Below are positions 16,422 through 24,909 of a stretch of DNA of 48,822 nt, one piece after another (the first letter of the stretch is position 1; every line of letters begins with the position of its first letter). This stretch comes from Bacteroidota bacterium. Its GTDB lineage: Bacteria > Bacteroidota > Bacteroidia > Bacteroidales > Bacteroidaceae. The translations under genes and the position numbers were made by a program. The notes beneath the pieces were generated by a model. It saw only the letters and a list, made by a program, of their open reading frames with translations, was not told the DNA's origin and searched no databases. Where the stretch lies: positions 1-48,822 of the forward strand of contig JAFABV010000043.1 in NCBI GenBank assembly GCA_023425865.1, in the 5' to 3' direction.

Positions 16422-17186
16422 ATGAAGAAGACCTTATACAGCAGGTTTGAAAAAAAAGATATCACGCCGCTCCCACAAGTGACCTTTCCTGGGAGAATCA
16501 TTACAATTATCTCTGCCGGTGAGGCAGAGAAGGCTGTCGACTATCTTCTTTCAAGTGATATACTGGGTGTAGATACCGAAACAAAACCGGCATTTCATCG
16601 TGGAGAACACCATCAGGTGGCTCTGTTGCAGGTATCCAACCGCGATACCTGCTTCTTGTTTCGCTTGAACCTCACTGGCATAACACCGGCCATCAAGCGC
16701 TTGCTGGAGGACACTACGGTCAAAAAGGTAGGGTTGTCGTGGCACGACGACCTTCGGGGGTTGCAGGCTCGTGAGGCTTTTACGCCCGGATTGTTTGTTG
16801 AACTGCAGGATATGGTACCTTCTCTCGGTGTACAGGACTTAAGTCTACAGAAGCTGTATGCCAATATCTTTGGCCTGAAGATTTCCAAACGTCAGCGTCT
16901 TTCCAACTGGGAAGCCACCATCCTCGACGACAAGCAAAAGCAGTATGCGGCCATCGATGCTTGGTGCTGCATCAATTTGTATGAGGAAGTTCTGCGGTTG
17001 CAGAAGACTCACGATTATGAGATGATTGCCGTGGCGAGTCCTGAACCGGCACAAGGCAAGGAAACAGACACATGTGCGCAAGCATCGAAGAAGCCGCGCG
17101 CTAAACGTGCAGGCGACTCTGAGAGGGCGAAACGAAGCCGTCGAAAAAATAACAAGACTAAAGTAGCAGAAGTAAGCAATGTATAA
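16422..17186 (+). CDS. 3'-5' exonuclease, DEDDy / RNase D-like
   Basis: A 254-residue protein with the DNA_pol_A_exo1 fold. Exo I is LGVDTETKPAF (D-x-E, about residue 47), Exo II is GLSWHDDLRGL (about 107) and Exo III is QYAAIDAWCC (Y-x3-D, about 175). All four acidic residues and the Tyr of the DEDDy class are present, so catalysis on nucleic acid 3' ends is expected. The last 45 residues are Lys/Arg-rich (KKPRAKRAGDSERAKRSRRK) and may bind nucleic acid. It lacks the HRDC domain of RNase D. Its stop overlaps the start of the methyltransferase gene by 8 bases, showing translational coupling. Confidence 0.87.
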   Translation: MKKTLYSRFEKKDITPLPQVTFPGRIITIISAGEAEKAVDYLLSSDILGVDTETKPAFHRGEHHQVALLQVSNRDTCFLFRLNLTGITPAIKRLLEDTTVKKVGLSWHDDLRGLQAREAFTPGLFVELQDMVPSLGVQDLSLQKLYANIFGLKISKRQRLSNWEATILDDKQKQYAAIDAWCCINLYEEVLRLQKTHDYEMIAVASPEPAQGKETDTCAQASKKPRAKRAGDSERAKRSRRKNNKTKVAEVSNV

Positions 17187-18360
17187 AAGCATATACCTTA
17201 AGTTCGGAAGGGAAGAATCTCTCAAGCGTTTTCATCCTTGGATATTCTCTGGGGCAATCCATCATTCGGATGACGGCATCCAGGAGGGCGATTGTGTCAG
17301 GGTGATTACAGGACAGGGCGAATTCATCGCCGTGGGTCATTTTCAGATTGGAAGCATTGCCGTGCGTGTGCTGTCCTTCGAGGACGTGGTCATTGACCGT
17401 GACTTCTGGAAAGCGCGCTTGGAGTCTGCCTTGAGAATGCGACAGGATATTGGCATTGCCGACAATGCGAAAAACAATACTTATCGTTTGGTGCATGGCG
17501 AGGGCGACAGCCTGCCGGGATTGGTTGTAGACTGCTATGGTGCGACCGCAGTCATGCAGGCACATAGCGTAGGCATGCATGTATGCCGTCAGGAAATCTG
17601 CGACGCCTTGGTCGAGGTCATGGGTGAGCGTATCAAGAACGTCTATTACAAGAGCGAAACCACATTGCCCTTCAAGGCCGAACTTGGTCAGGAAAACGGT
17701 TTTATCTACGGCGGTACTACGGATAATGTAGCTGTAGAGAACGGGCTGAAGTTTTATGTCGACTGGCTGCGAGGACAAAAAACGGGCTTTTTTGTCGACC
17801 AGCGTGAGAACAGATCACTGCTTGAGCATTATGCCAAAGGCCGCAAGGTGCTCAACATGTTCTGCTATACGGGTGGATTCTCGGTCTATGCCATGCGTGG
17901 CGGGGCGGAGTTGGTACACTCAGTGGACAGTAGCGCAAAAGCTATCGAACTGACTGAAGCCAACATAACCAATAACTTCCCAGGTGATGACCGTCACGCT
18001 GCTTATTGCGACGACGCGTTTAAGTTCTTGGAGAGTCATGATGCCCAATACGATCTCATCGTGCTCGACCCGCCTGCTTTCGCCAAACATCGTTCTGCCT
18101 TGCGGAACGCGATTAAGGGTTACACACGCCTTAATGTGAAAGGATTGGAGCGGATAAAGCGTGGCGGAATTCTTTTCACGTTCAGTTGTTCGCAGGCCGT
18201 GTCCAAAGAAAACTTCCACAATGCTGTCTTCACGGCAGCTGCTCAAGCGGGTAGAAAGGTGCGTATCCTTCATCAATTGCACCAACCGGCCGACCATCCC
18301 ATTAACATTTATCACCCGGAGGGTGAGTATCTCAAGGGACTTGTCTTATATGTGGAGTAA
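17179..18360 (+). CDS. Class I SAM-dependent rRNA methyltransferase, RlmI/RlmK-like
   Basis: A 393-residue cytosine C5 methyltransferase. The N-terminal PUA domain (about residues 1-75, with RFHPWIFSGAIHHSDD) binds RNA. A middle domain carries VDQRENRSLLEHYAKGRKVL, and the SAM fold follows with LNMFCYTGGFSVYA as motif I (about 222-235), VDSSAKAIELTEAN, and LDPPAFAKHRSALRNA as motif IV. FTFSCSQAVSKENF supplies the conserved Cys of the m5C enzymes. In E. coli RlmI methylates C1962 of 23S rRNA; the exact target here is inferred. It overlaps the exonuclease gene and lies 63 bases before tilS, in an RNA-processing cluster. Confidence 0.88.
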   Translation: MYKSIYLKFGREESLKRFHPWIFSGAIHHSDDGIQEGDCVRVITGQGEFIAVGHFQIGSIAVRVLSFEDVVIDRDFWKARLESALRMRQDIGIADNAKNNTYRLVHGEGDSLPGLVVDCYGATAVMQAHSVGMHVCRQEICDALVEVMGERIKNVYYKSETTLPFKAELGQENGFIYGGTTDNVAVENGLKFYVDWLRGQKTGFFVDQRENRSLLEHYAKGRKVLNMFCYTGGFSVYAMRGGAELVHSVDSSAKAIELTEANITNNFPGDDRHAAYCDDAFKFLESHDAQYDLIVLDPPAFAKHRSALRNAIKGYTRLNVKGLERIKRGGILFTFSCSQAVSKENFHNAVFTAAAQAGRKVRILHQLHQPADHPINIYHPEGEYLKGLVLYVE

Positions 18361-18423
18361 GACAAATGGTTCGGAAAACCAAACATTAACGATGTAGACC
18401 AACGGATAGGAGAAGGTTCATGT

Positions 18424-19770
18424 ATGATTTTCACAGATTTCATCGAAGCGTATATTCGGCATCATGAGCTTCTTCGTCACGATGGTTTTTATCTGGTGGC
18501 GTTGTCGGGAGGACCTGACAGCGTGGCTTTGCTATGTGCGCTCCATCAGCTCGGCTATTCTATTGAGGCCGTGCATTGCAACTTCCGTTTGCGCGGTGAG
18601 GAGAGTGACCGTGATGAACGGTTCTGTGTTGAGCTATGCCAACGGATGAATATACCCTTGCACAGAACACACTTTGACACTGAGACTTACGCCTCTGTGC
18701 ATCAAGTGTCCATTGAAATGGCTGCTCGCGAACTGCGCTATCGTTATTTTGAGCAGCTCAGGGCAGACCTTCAAGCCGATGGCATCTGTGTGGCCCATCA
18801 TCAGGATGACCAGGTAGAGACCGTGTTACTTCATCTGGTACGTGGCACAGGCCTCAAGGGACTGTTAGGGATGAAGCCTAAGAACGGTAGGATATTGCGT
18901 CCGCTGTTGTGCGTCAACCGCAATCAGGTGGACGAGTACCTGTCGTCTATTCATCAGGACTACGTGGTAGACCATACCAATCTCGAAGCAGACGTGCAGC
19001 GTAATAAGCTGCGGCTTGAGGTTATACCCTTGCTCAAAGAACTTAATCCAGCCGTTGGGGCCAACATACTCAGGATGTCTGATCACTTGAAGGAACTTGA
19101 CGCACTCGTCGATTACTCCCTGAAAGAGACGATGAAATCGGCAGAAATATCCAACTTCCTGTACGATTGGGAGGTGCTCAAGGCTTCCGTCGCTCCGATA
19201 AGTCTGTTGTGGGCCTTGCTTTCGCCCTATGGATTCAATCGCGCGCAGGTCGATGAAATGGCGCATTTAGCGGCGCAGCCTGCCCATTGGATGAGCCCTA
19301 CGCATGTGGTATTGGTCGATCGTGACCGTCTTTATCTGATTGGACGCGCCTGTTGGGACTTCGAGGCATCGGTACTTCACATTCCTGAAGCAGGTACCTA
19401 TATATATAAGGTGGCCAGCATTACTGAACTTAATGAGAAAAAGATTCGGCTGCTCTCCATGAAAGTCGACGCGTCTTTCGCTATAGACCATCGTGCCTCT
19501 GTGGCAAATCTGGATGCTTCCAAGCTTCATTTTCCGCTTTGTCTTCGTCCTTTTCGTCATGGTGATCGGTTCGTTCCCTTTGGCATGAAAGGCTCCAAGC
19601 TCGTTAGCGATTACTTGAAGGATGCGAAATGCAGCCAGTTTGAGAAACGGCAGCAGCTGGTGTTGACAGACCGTGGAGGACAGGTCATCTGGTTGGTAGG
19701 ACGGCGTATAGACGCTCGTTTTGCCATCACCCAAGCCACATGCGATGCGCTGCGAATAGATGTGGTGTAA
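18424..19770 (+). CDS. tilS: tRNA(Ile)-lysidine synthase TilS
   Basis: A 448-residue enzyme that attaches lysine to C34 of the CAU-anticodon tRNA(Ile), making lysidine so the tRNA reads AUA. The PP-loop SGGPDS is at residues 28-33. It is followed by VHCNFRLRGEESDRDE and the substrate-binding HHQDDQVETVLLHL with RGTGLKGLLGM (about 118-140). The C-terminal TilS domain (about 360-448) has RPFRHGDRFVPFGMKG and ends normally. It is the third plus-strand gene of this cluster and probably co-transcribed with the methyltransferase. Confidence 0.94.
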   Translation: MIFTDFIEAYIRHHELLRHDGFYLVALSGGPDSVALLCALHQLGYSIEAVHCNFRLRGEESDRDERFCVELCQRMNIPLHRTHFDTETYASVHQVSIEMAARELRYRYFEQLRADLQADGICVAHHQDDQVETVLLHLVRGTGLKGLLGMKPKNGRILRPLLCVNRNQVDEYLSSIHQDYVVDHTNLEADVQRNKLRLEVIPLLKELNPAVGANILRMSDHLKELDALVDYSLKETMKSAEISNFLYDWEVLKASVAPISLLWALLSPYGFNRAQVDEMAHLAAQPAHWMSPTHVVLVDRDRLYLIGRACWDFEASVLHIPEAGTYIYKVASITELNEKKIRLLSMKVDASFAIDHRASVANLDASKLHFPLCLRPFRHGDRFVPFGMKGSKLVSDYLKDAKCSQFEKRQQLVLTDRGGQVIWLVGRRIDARFAITQATCDALRIDVV

Positions 19771-19864
19771 AGCCTGTGGGCGTAATCTATAGGCACATCG
19801 CTTAATTGAGAGGATTTTATGGAAAATAAAAGCCTCCTTAGTCTATCAGTTGACGAACTTTTTA

Positions 19865-19872
19865 TATATTTG
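19865..19872 (+). promoter_or_regulatory. Possible -7 element for the DUF4301 gene
   Basis: TATATTTG fits TAnnTTTG and ends 31 bases before the start codon. No TTG at the expected spacing. Confidence 0.4.
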
Positions 19873-19903
19873 TCGCGTATAATCACCAATCAAAATCATT
19901 CCC

Positions 19904-21424
19904 ATGTTAACAGAAGCAGATAAGAGACAGATTGAGAGCCGAGGCATGACAGAGGCTCAAGTTGAACACCAACTCAATCAGTTGCGCAGTGGCTTTCCTT
20001 TCTTGCGCATTGAAGCCGCGGCATCGGTCGACCGTGGTATTGTAGCACCCGACGAAACTCAGCGGTCTACCTTCGAGCAGGCTTGGGAAGTTTATAAGCA
20101 GGAAGGACACCAGATTGTCAAGTTTGTGCCTGCCTCGGGAGCTGCCAGTCGCATGTTCAAGGATATGTTCGCCTTTCTTGACGCCGACTACGATACCCCT
20201 ACGACAGCTTTTGAAAAGCAATATTTCGACCATATTCACGATTTCGCCTTTTATGGCGCATTGGATGCCCAGTGCGTGAAAAACCATGGCAAGCACATTG
20301 ACGAACTCATTCAGGAGGGCGACTACAAGGCTGTTGTGGCGAATATGCTGACCCCGGATGGCCTGAACTATGGGCAGTTACCCAAGGGCCTACTGTTCTT
20401 TCACAACTACCAGGAAGGGCCTCGCACACCTATGGAGGAACATTTGGTGGAGGCTGCCTTGTATGCCAGTTCCAATGGAGAAGCCCACGTACACTTTACG
20501 GTTTCTCATGACCACATGCAGCTGTTTGAGCAACGGGTGGCGGAGAAAAAAGCTTTTTACGAAGAGAAATTCGGTGTACATTACCATATCTCTTTCTCTG
20601 AGCAACAGGCTAATACCGACACCATAGCTGCCAATACCGACTTTACGCCCTTCAGGGATGCCGATGGGGCTTTGCTCTTCCGTCCGGGCGGACACGGCGC
20701 TCTGATCCGCAATCTGAATGATATCGACGCGGATGTCGTCTTTATCAAGAATATTGATAACGTTGTGACCGACCGCCTAAAGGAAGACACCGTATTATGG
20801 AAGCAGGTCATTGCCGGCGTTTTGGTAACGCTGCAAAAGAAAATATTCCATTACATCGAGGTGTTAGACTCCGGCAACTACAATCACCAAACGCTTGAGG
20901 AAATCATTCATTTCGTGCAGCGCGACCTCTGCTGCCGCAAAGCAGACATCAAGGAACTTGAAGACGCGGAGTTGGTGATTTATCTCCGCAGTAAGCTCCA
21001 TCGTCCCTTGCGCGTATGTGGCGTCGTTAAGAATGTGGGAGAGCCTGGTGGCGGACCGTTCTTGGCTTACAACCAGGATGGCACGGTGAGCTTGCAGATC
21101 TTGGAGAGCAGTCAGATTGACACCAACGATGCCGCGGCAATGGAGATGTTTACCTCGGGTACTCATTTCAATCCGGTTGACCTTGTTTGCGCCATAAAGG
21201 ACTACAAGGGGCAGCGTTTCAATCTCCCCGACTATGTGGACCAGGCCACAGGCTTTATCAGTTCAAAGAGCAAGAACGGCCGTGACCTCTTGGCGTTAGA
21301 GTTGCCCGGACTGTGGAATGGCGCCATGAGCGATTGGAACACCGTCTTTGTGGAAGTACCCTTGTCAACCTTCAATCCGGTGAAGACCGTCAACGACCTG
21401 TTGCGCGACAGTCATCAGCAGTAA
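19904..21424 (+). CDS. DUF4301 family protein, function unknown
   Basis: A 506-residue soluble protein matching DUF4301, a family common in Bacteroidota. It begins MLTEADKRQIESRGMTEAQV and carries PASGAASRMFKDMFAFLD (about residues 73-90), LPKGLLFFHNY, FRPGGHGALIRNLNDIDADV and CGVVKNVGEPGGGPF. The FRPGGHGALIRNLND and PASGAASRMF patterns recall nucleotide-sugar pyrophosphorylase-type folds, but that is only an impression. There is no signal peptide and no membrane helix. It has its own probable promoter element and is followed by crcB after 29 bases, so the two may be co-transcribed. Confidence 0.8.
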   Translation: MLTEADKRQIESRGMTEAQVEHQLNQLRSGFPFLRIEAAASVDRGIVAPDETQRSTFEQAWEVYKQEGHQIVKFVPASGAASRMFKDMFAFLDADYDTPTTAFEKQYFDHIHDFAFYGALDAQCVKNHGKHIDELIQEGDYKAVVANMLTPDGLNYGQLPKGLLFFHNYQEGPRTPMEEHLVEAALYASSNGEAHVHFTVSHDHMQLFEQRVAEKKAFYEEKFGVHYHISFSEQQANTDTIAANTDFTPFRDADGALLFRPGGHGALIRNLNDIDADVVFIKNIDNVVTDRLKEDTVLWKQVIAGVLVTLQKKIFHYIEVLDSGNYNHQTLEEIIHFVQRDLCCRKADIKELEDAELVIYLRSKLHRPLRVCGVVKNVGEPGGGPFLAYNQDGTVSLQILESSQIDTNDAAAMEMFTSGTHFNPVDLVCAIKDYKGQRFNLPDYVDQATGFISSKSKNGRDLLALELPGLWNGAMSDWNTVFVEVPLSTFNPVKTVNDLLRDSHQQ

Positions 21425-21453
21425 CCAGTTGACAGACAATTATCTTGTTAGAA

Positions 21454-21840
21454 ATGGTTAAGGAGTTTCTTTTAGTTGGTTTTGGCAGTTTCTTGGGTGG
21501 GGGCACGCGCTATTTAGTTTCTGCCGCGCTACAGCCCTGGTCTTTTTTTCAGTTACCCGTGGGTACGTTTGCGGTCAACATCATCGGCTGTTTTGTTCTC
21601 GGACTCATCTCAGGGTTATCCATGCAGAGCTCATGGCTGTCACCTGCTGCGCGCCTGATACTCACCACAGGGTTCTGTGGTGGGTTCACCACGTTCTCTA
21701 CCTTTATAAAGGAGAACAGCGCGTTATTGCAAGACGGCCATCATCTTTCTTTGTCTATCTATATTGTCTCCAGCCTTCTTGTGGGTTTGCTCGCTTATAT
21801 AGCCGGCCTTCAGATGGCAAGGGTGGTGACGGTGAAATAA
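21454..21840 (+). CDS. crcB: Fluoride ion channel CrcB/Fluc
   Basis: A 128-residue, four-helix membrane protein that forms a dual-topology dimer and exports fluoride. GSFLGGGTRYLVS near the N-terminus, FAVNIIGCFVLGLISG in helix 2 (the Asn of the pore) and GFCGGFTTFSTFIKE (the Phe box and Thr) are the family signature. The length is normal. A TTG nine bases upstream is in frame, but ATG 21454 is preferred. No fluoride riboswitch is visible in the short 29-base gap after the DUF4301 gene. Confidence 0.92.
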   Translation: MVKEFLLVGFGSFLGGGTRYLVSAALQPWSFFQLPVGTFAVNIIGCFVLGLISGLSMQSSWLSPAARLILTTGFCGGFTTFSTFIKENSALLQDGHHLSLSIYIVSSLLVGLLAYIAGLQMARVVTVK

Positions 21841-21856
21841 GCTGATGGCATAGAAA

Positions 21857-21904
21857 AATCCCATGATACATCGTCTGATTGTCCAGACCTTGTATCATGG
21901 GATT
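21857..21904. terminator. Bidirectional terminator between crcB and the acidic-tail gene
   Basis: A perfect 14-bp stem (21857-21870 with 21891-21904) contains an inner 5-bp stem GTCTG/CAGAC in its 20-base loop. T-runs lie on both sides, and it serves the two converging genes. Confidence 0.88.
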
Positions 21905-21933
21905 CTTTTGTATCTTATTCAGTAATTCAGTCT

Positions 21934-22746
21934 TTAGAACTCTTCGTCATCACTGATTTCTTCTGCCTCATAGTTGAGTTCGTCCGGATTCTCGTCGTAA
22001 GTGGTACGATAACTCTCCTCGGTGAGCTTGTCGTCATCGAAGGTGTCATCCTCTTCCTCAGACTTGAAGTCCTCCTCCTCATCCTCTTCCAGATCATCGT
22101 CTAAGGCCTCTTCGGGAAGTTCTTCGTCGTCGTCCAGGCTTTCTGCGTCATCCAAGCGGAATTTGGCAGGTTCCACCTCCGGTTTTTCTTTGACAAAGAT
22201 AGCCTCTATCCAGAGACCCTTGGCAATCTCCAGCACCTCGTATCCGTCGCTCAACTTCTTCTCGTACAAGCCTCCCGGATGGTGCAACCGGTCTTTGGGC
22301 AGCGTCGTGGTGGATATATCAAAGCCCGTCTTGATAATATCCTGAATGCTTTGTGACAGCGAATCCCAGCCACCTCCGAAGTTACGGTCGAGCACCTCGA
22401 CGAGTTTTGCGGCCGAAATATGTCGTATATTCTCGTAAGTGAGATCCGTTACGCGCATGATGGGGCGCTTCTTGATGGCTATTTTCTGCTTATTGTTTTC
22501 GTCAACACGGATAGCGCCCGTCTTGAATCCACGGTCTTCGTATTTCTTGATGACCTCTGGACGGTCGACCTTAATTTCCTCTACCTCGAAAGCGCTACGT
22601 ATGATGTCGGTATAGCGGCGCATGTTGTCCTTGAGGTCGGCATCCTTTTCTGCGGTCTCCCACATACGAAACACGTCGTTTTCCTGGATATCCCATACGT
22701 TGCTCTTTGTCAACGTCTTAAGTGTGATGGCTTTTTTATCTTTCAT
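21934..22746 (-). CDS. Uncharacterised protein with long acidic C-terminal tail
   Basis: A 270-residue soluble protein I do not recognise. Residues 1-185 are a mixed-charge folded part (MKDKKAITLKTLTKSNVWDI, TAEKDADLKDNMRRYTDIIR, RHISAAKLVEVLDRNFGGGW, TTTLPKDRLHHPGGLYEKKL). From about residue 195 the protein is almost entirely Asp, Glu and Ser, with runs such as LDDDEELPEEALDDDLEEDE, ending EAEEISDDEEF. The highly acidic tail suggests an intrinsically disordered region that could bind basic partners or metal ions. The start ATG 22746 lies 22 bases after a promoter with perfect spacing, so it is expressed as a single gene. Function cannot be assigned. Confidence 0.8.
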   Translation of the reverse strand: MKDKKAITLKTLTKSNVWDIQENDVFRMWETAEKDADLKDNMRRYTDIIRSAFEVEEIKVDRPEVIKKYEDRGFKTGAIRVDENNKQKIAIKKRPIMRVTDLTYENIRHISAAKLVEVLDRNFGGGWDSLSQSIQDIIKTGFDISTTTLPKDRLHHPGGLYEKKLSDGYEVLEIAKGLWIEAIFVKEKPEVEPAKFRLDDAESLDDDEELPEEALDDDLEEDEEEDFKSEEEDDTFDDDKLTEESYRTTYDENPDELNYEAEEISDDEEF

Positions 22747-22767
22747 ATTGTCGTTACGAATATGCTG

Positions 22768-22797
22768 CAAAAGTAATGATAAAATCGTAATTCGCAA
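22768..22797 (-). promoter_or_regulatory. Predicted promoter for the acidic-tail protein gene
   Basis: Minus strand: TTG (22797-22795), spacer of exactly 19 bases, TACTTTTG (22775-22768). The start codon follows 21 bases later. The longer in-frame start at 22797 would fall in the promoter. Confidence 0.75.
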
Positions 22798-22833
22798 ACA
22801 AAACCAAATATATTTTTCCTTGTAATCAGCGGT

Positions 22834-23940
22834 TTATCGGCTCGGTCTGCTGTTCCAGAAATCCACGTATCGCTCAGCCACCTTGATATAGTCATGATGC
22901 TTACGAATATAGGCCTTGCCCTCAGCTTTCAGTTTGGTCAACACGTCGGGGTGGAGCACCACGTTTTCTATCTGCTGAAAGACGCTATCGAAGGTTGGCT
23001 CTACGTTGATGATGGGGCGTAACTGCTCTTCGCCCAAGATCTCGTAGTTTTCCGGTTCGCCACCTCCCACGTTCACCACACCGAGCTTCATCGCCTCAAG
23101 GGCATTCATGGCGGGCGTGTAGCTATACAGTTGGTCGAGGATGAGGTCTGCGCCCTGCATCATCCTTCGGTACTGCGCAAAAGGAATCCCCTCTACCACC
23201 TGCAGGTCTATCAGGTTGGGATACTTCTCTTTTACCGCCTGCGCCGCTGCCAGCATGATGTCGGTACCTTTGTAGGCATTACGCTGCTTGCTGATCCCCA
23301 CAAACACCTTTACGGGAGTCTGTGCCTCGTGTGTTGCGCCCTGTTCATCGTCGGGGGGCAATATGGGAAAGGGTATAAAGGTGGTCTTGTCAGGGAACAA
23401 GGGATGGTAGCATGCCCAGTATTCGTAGAGGCCGGTGATGATGCCGTCACAATTCTCGGCTATCATCCGGTTGAGCTGTTCCTTCTTAGTGCCCAACCAG
23501 TCTGTCCGCTCTTTCAGCGCGTCAGCGTCAAGCCGCAGTTGGTCGCCGAGATTGAAGTCGCTGTATCTCAGTGGCTTTCGGGTAATATTCTCGTGTACCC
23601 AGTAATAGTCCATGCCGAAGGCTCCGAGAAACATTTTCTTGTTTTGCCGACGGAGCACTCGATAAAATGGGAACAAACGCGCTGCCTTGAGCTCGAAGAA
23701 CATCGGATTGATGAGTTGCACCACGTCATATCCTCTCAGTTGGAGCATCAGCCTCCAGCATTTGGCCATCAGCCTTATTCCTCCCCATTTGCCCGGACGC
23801 CTCGCCACGTCTATATCGCGGGTATAATCTTTCCAGAAGTCACCGTTGCTTACCACGGTCACCTGGTGTCCCAATGCCCTCAGCCCAGCGGCCAGGGTAG
23901 CGTGCACATTGCTGTATTCGCCTATGAGAAGAATGCGCAT
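22834..23940 (-). CDS. Glycosyltransferase, GT4-like (GT-B fold)
   Basis: A 368-residue protein beginning MRILLIGEYSNVHATLAAGL, the Rossmann-like start of GT-B enzymes (GEYSN and GHQVTVVSNGD). The C-terminal half has KVFVGISKQRNAYKGTDIML (about 212-231), QVVEGIPFAQYRRMM and QLYSYTPAMNALEAMKLGVV, the donor-binding E-x7-E-like region of GT4 enzymes. It should transfer a nucleotide-sugar residue to a surface polysaccharide; donor and acceptor are unknown. It begins 3 bases after the upstream GT2 stop and is the last gene of this minus-strand operon. Confidence 0.8.
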   Translation of the reverse strand: MRILLIGEYSNVHATLAAGLRALGHQVTVVSNGDFWKDYTRDIDVARRPGKWGGIRLMAKCWRLMLQLRGYDVVQLINPMFFELKAARLFPFYRVLRRQNKKMFLGAFGMDYYWVHENITRKPLRYSDFNLGDQLRLDADALKERTDWLGTKKEQLNRMIAENCDGIITGLYEYWACYHPLFPDKTTFIPFPILPPDDEQGATHEAQTPVKVFVGISKQRNAYKGTDIMLAAAQAVKEKYPNLIDLQVVEGIPFAQYRRMMQGADLILDQLYSYTPAMNALEAMKLGVVNVGGGEPENYEILGEEQLRPIINVEPTFDSVFQQIENVVLHPDVLTKLKAEGKAYIRKHHDYIKVAERYVDFWNSRPSR

Positions 23941-23943
23941 GGG

Positions 23944-24909
23944 TCAGCGTATGGTAAGCAGCAGCAGGCGTCTGCCCACGGCCGTGTTGACCAACCGGCG
24001 GAAGGCGGCGTATTTGCGGGTATAGTCTTTGTCTGAGAGCGGGAAAAGTCCTTTCTGCCGCAGACTGCCCACGGCCTCCATCAGGTGGTGGTGGCTGTGG
24101 GTGAGCTGTATGGTGTTGTACAGATAATCCATCGACAACTGGGCCACGCGGCGGTTGAGTGCCACCCTGTCGATTTCGGGCGAGTGCTGGGCGATGTCGT
24201 GCAGGTGGAATATGATGTCGCGCATGTCTGTCAGTCGCTTGGCAATGTGTGGCGTGTCATGCCGGTGCATGATCGAGTCTTCGCGTTGCCGATAGTAGTA
24301 TGCTTTCGACGTGGTGGCATATACGTGCTCTGCCCTGAGCATCAGCTGTGGGGTAAAGTCCTCGTCCTCATGTAAGATGCCCGGGTGAAAGCGTAGCGTA
24401 CCGAGAATGCTTCTTCTGAAGATGTATCCACAAACCGAGCTGTGCAAGTTGTTTTGGTGCATATAAGCCACGCCCGTCATTGGACCGTTGTAAGTGGAAG
24501 GTACCTCGCCAAGCTCTTTGTCTGTATGGTGAAACAGCACCATGTCGCAATCGGCCTGGTAGCGAACGATGTCGAGGCAGTGTTCGTAGGGAGCCTGTAT
24601 CAGATGGTCGTCACCATCGACAAACTGCACAAAACGTCCGGTCGCCATCTGCAGGCCTCGGTTGCGTGCGTCAGAAGGTCCGCCGTTGGGCTGTCGTACA
24701 TACACCAGTTTGTCGCGCAGCTCTATCAGGTCGTTGAGCACCGACACTTCCGAACCGTCGTCCACCAGTATAATCTCACGCTCTTCGTCGCTGAGCGAGA
24801 GCGAGAGAATGCTGCGCAGGCACTGTTCGAGCAGGCTGACGGGCAGGTTATAGGTGCAGACGATGAAGCTGATCAGCGGCGTCGGCGGAATATTCGATGT
24901 AGGGCGCAT
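23944..24909 (-). CDS. Glycosyltransferase family 2 protein
   Basis: A 321-residue GT-A enzyme starting MRPTSNIPPTPLISFIVCTY. The nucleotide-binding EIILVDDGSEVSVLN (about residues 48-62), NGGPSDARNRGL and VQFVDGDDHLI (DxD-like metal site) are all there. ATG 24909 lies inside the 3' end of the upstream GT2 gene (37-base overlap); a GTG at 24951 in the same frame would give 335 residues. The C-terminal 100 residues are variable, as usual for acceptor specificity. Linked by overlap and a 3-base gap, it is in the middle of a three-gene operon. Confidence 0.85.
   Translation of the reverse strand: MRPTSNIPPTPLISFIVCTYNLPVSLLEQCLRSILSLSLSDEEREIILVDDGSEVSVLNDLIELRDKLVYVRQPNGGPSDARNRGLQMATGRFVQFVDGDDHLIQAPYEHCLDIVRYQADCDMVLFHHTDKELGEVPSTYNGPMTGVAYMHQNNLHSSVCGYIFRRSILGTLRFHPGILHEDEDFTPQLMLRAEHVYATTSKAYYYRQREDSIMHRHDTPHIAKRLTDMRDIIFHLHDIAQHSPEIDRVALNRRVAQLSMDYLYNTIQLTHSHHHLMEAVGSLRQKGLFPLSDKDYTRKYAAFRRLVNTAVGRRLLLLTIR

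Noticed and set aside
21425..21453. Fluoride riboswitch before crcB
   Set aside because: The gap is only 29 bases and lacks the conserved GGCGATGG-type core.
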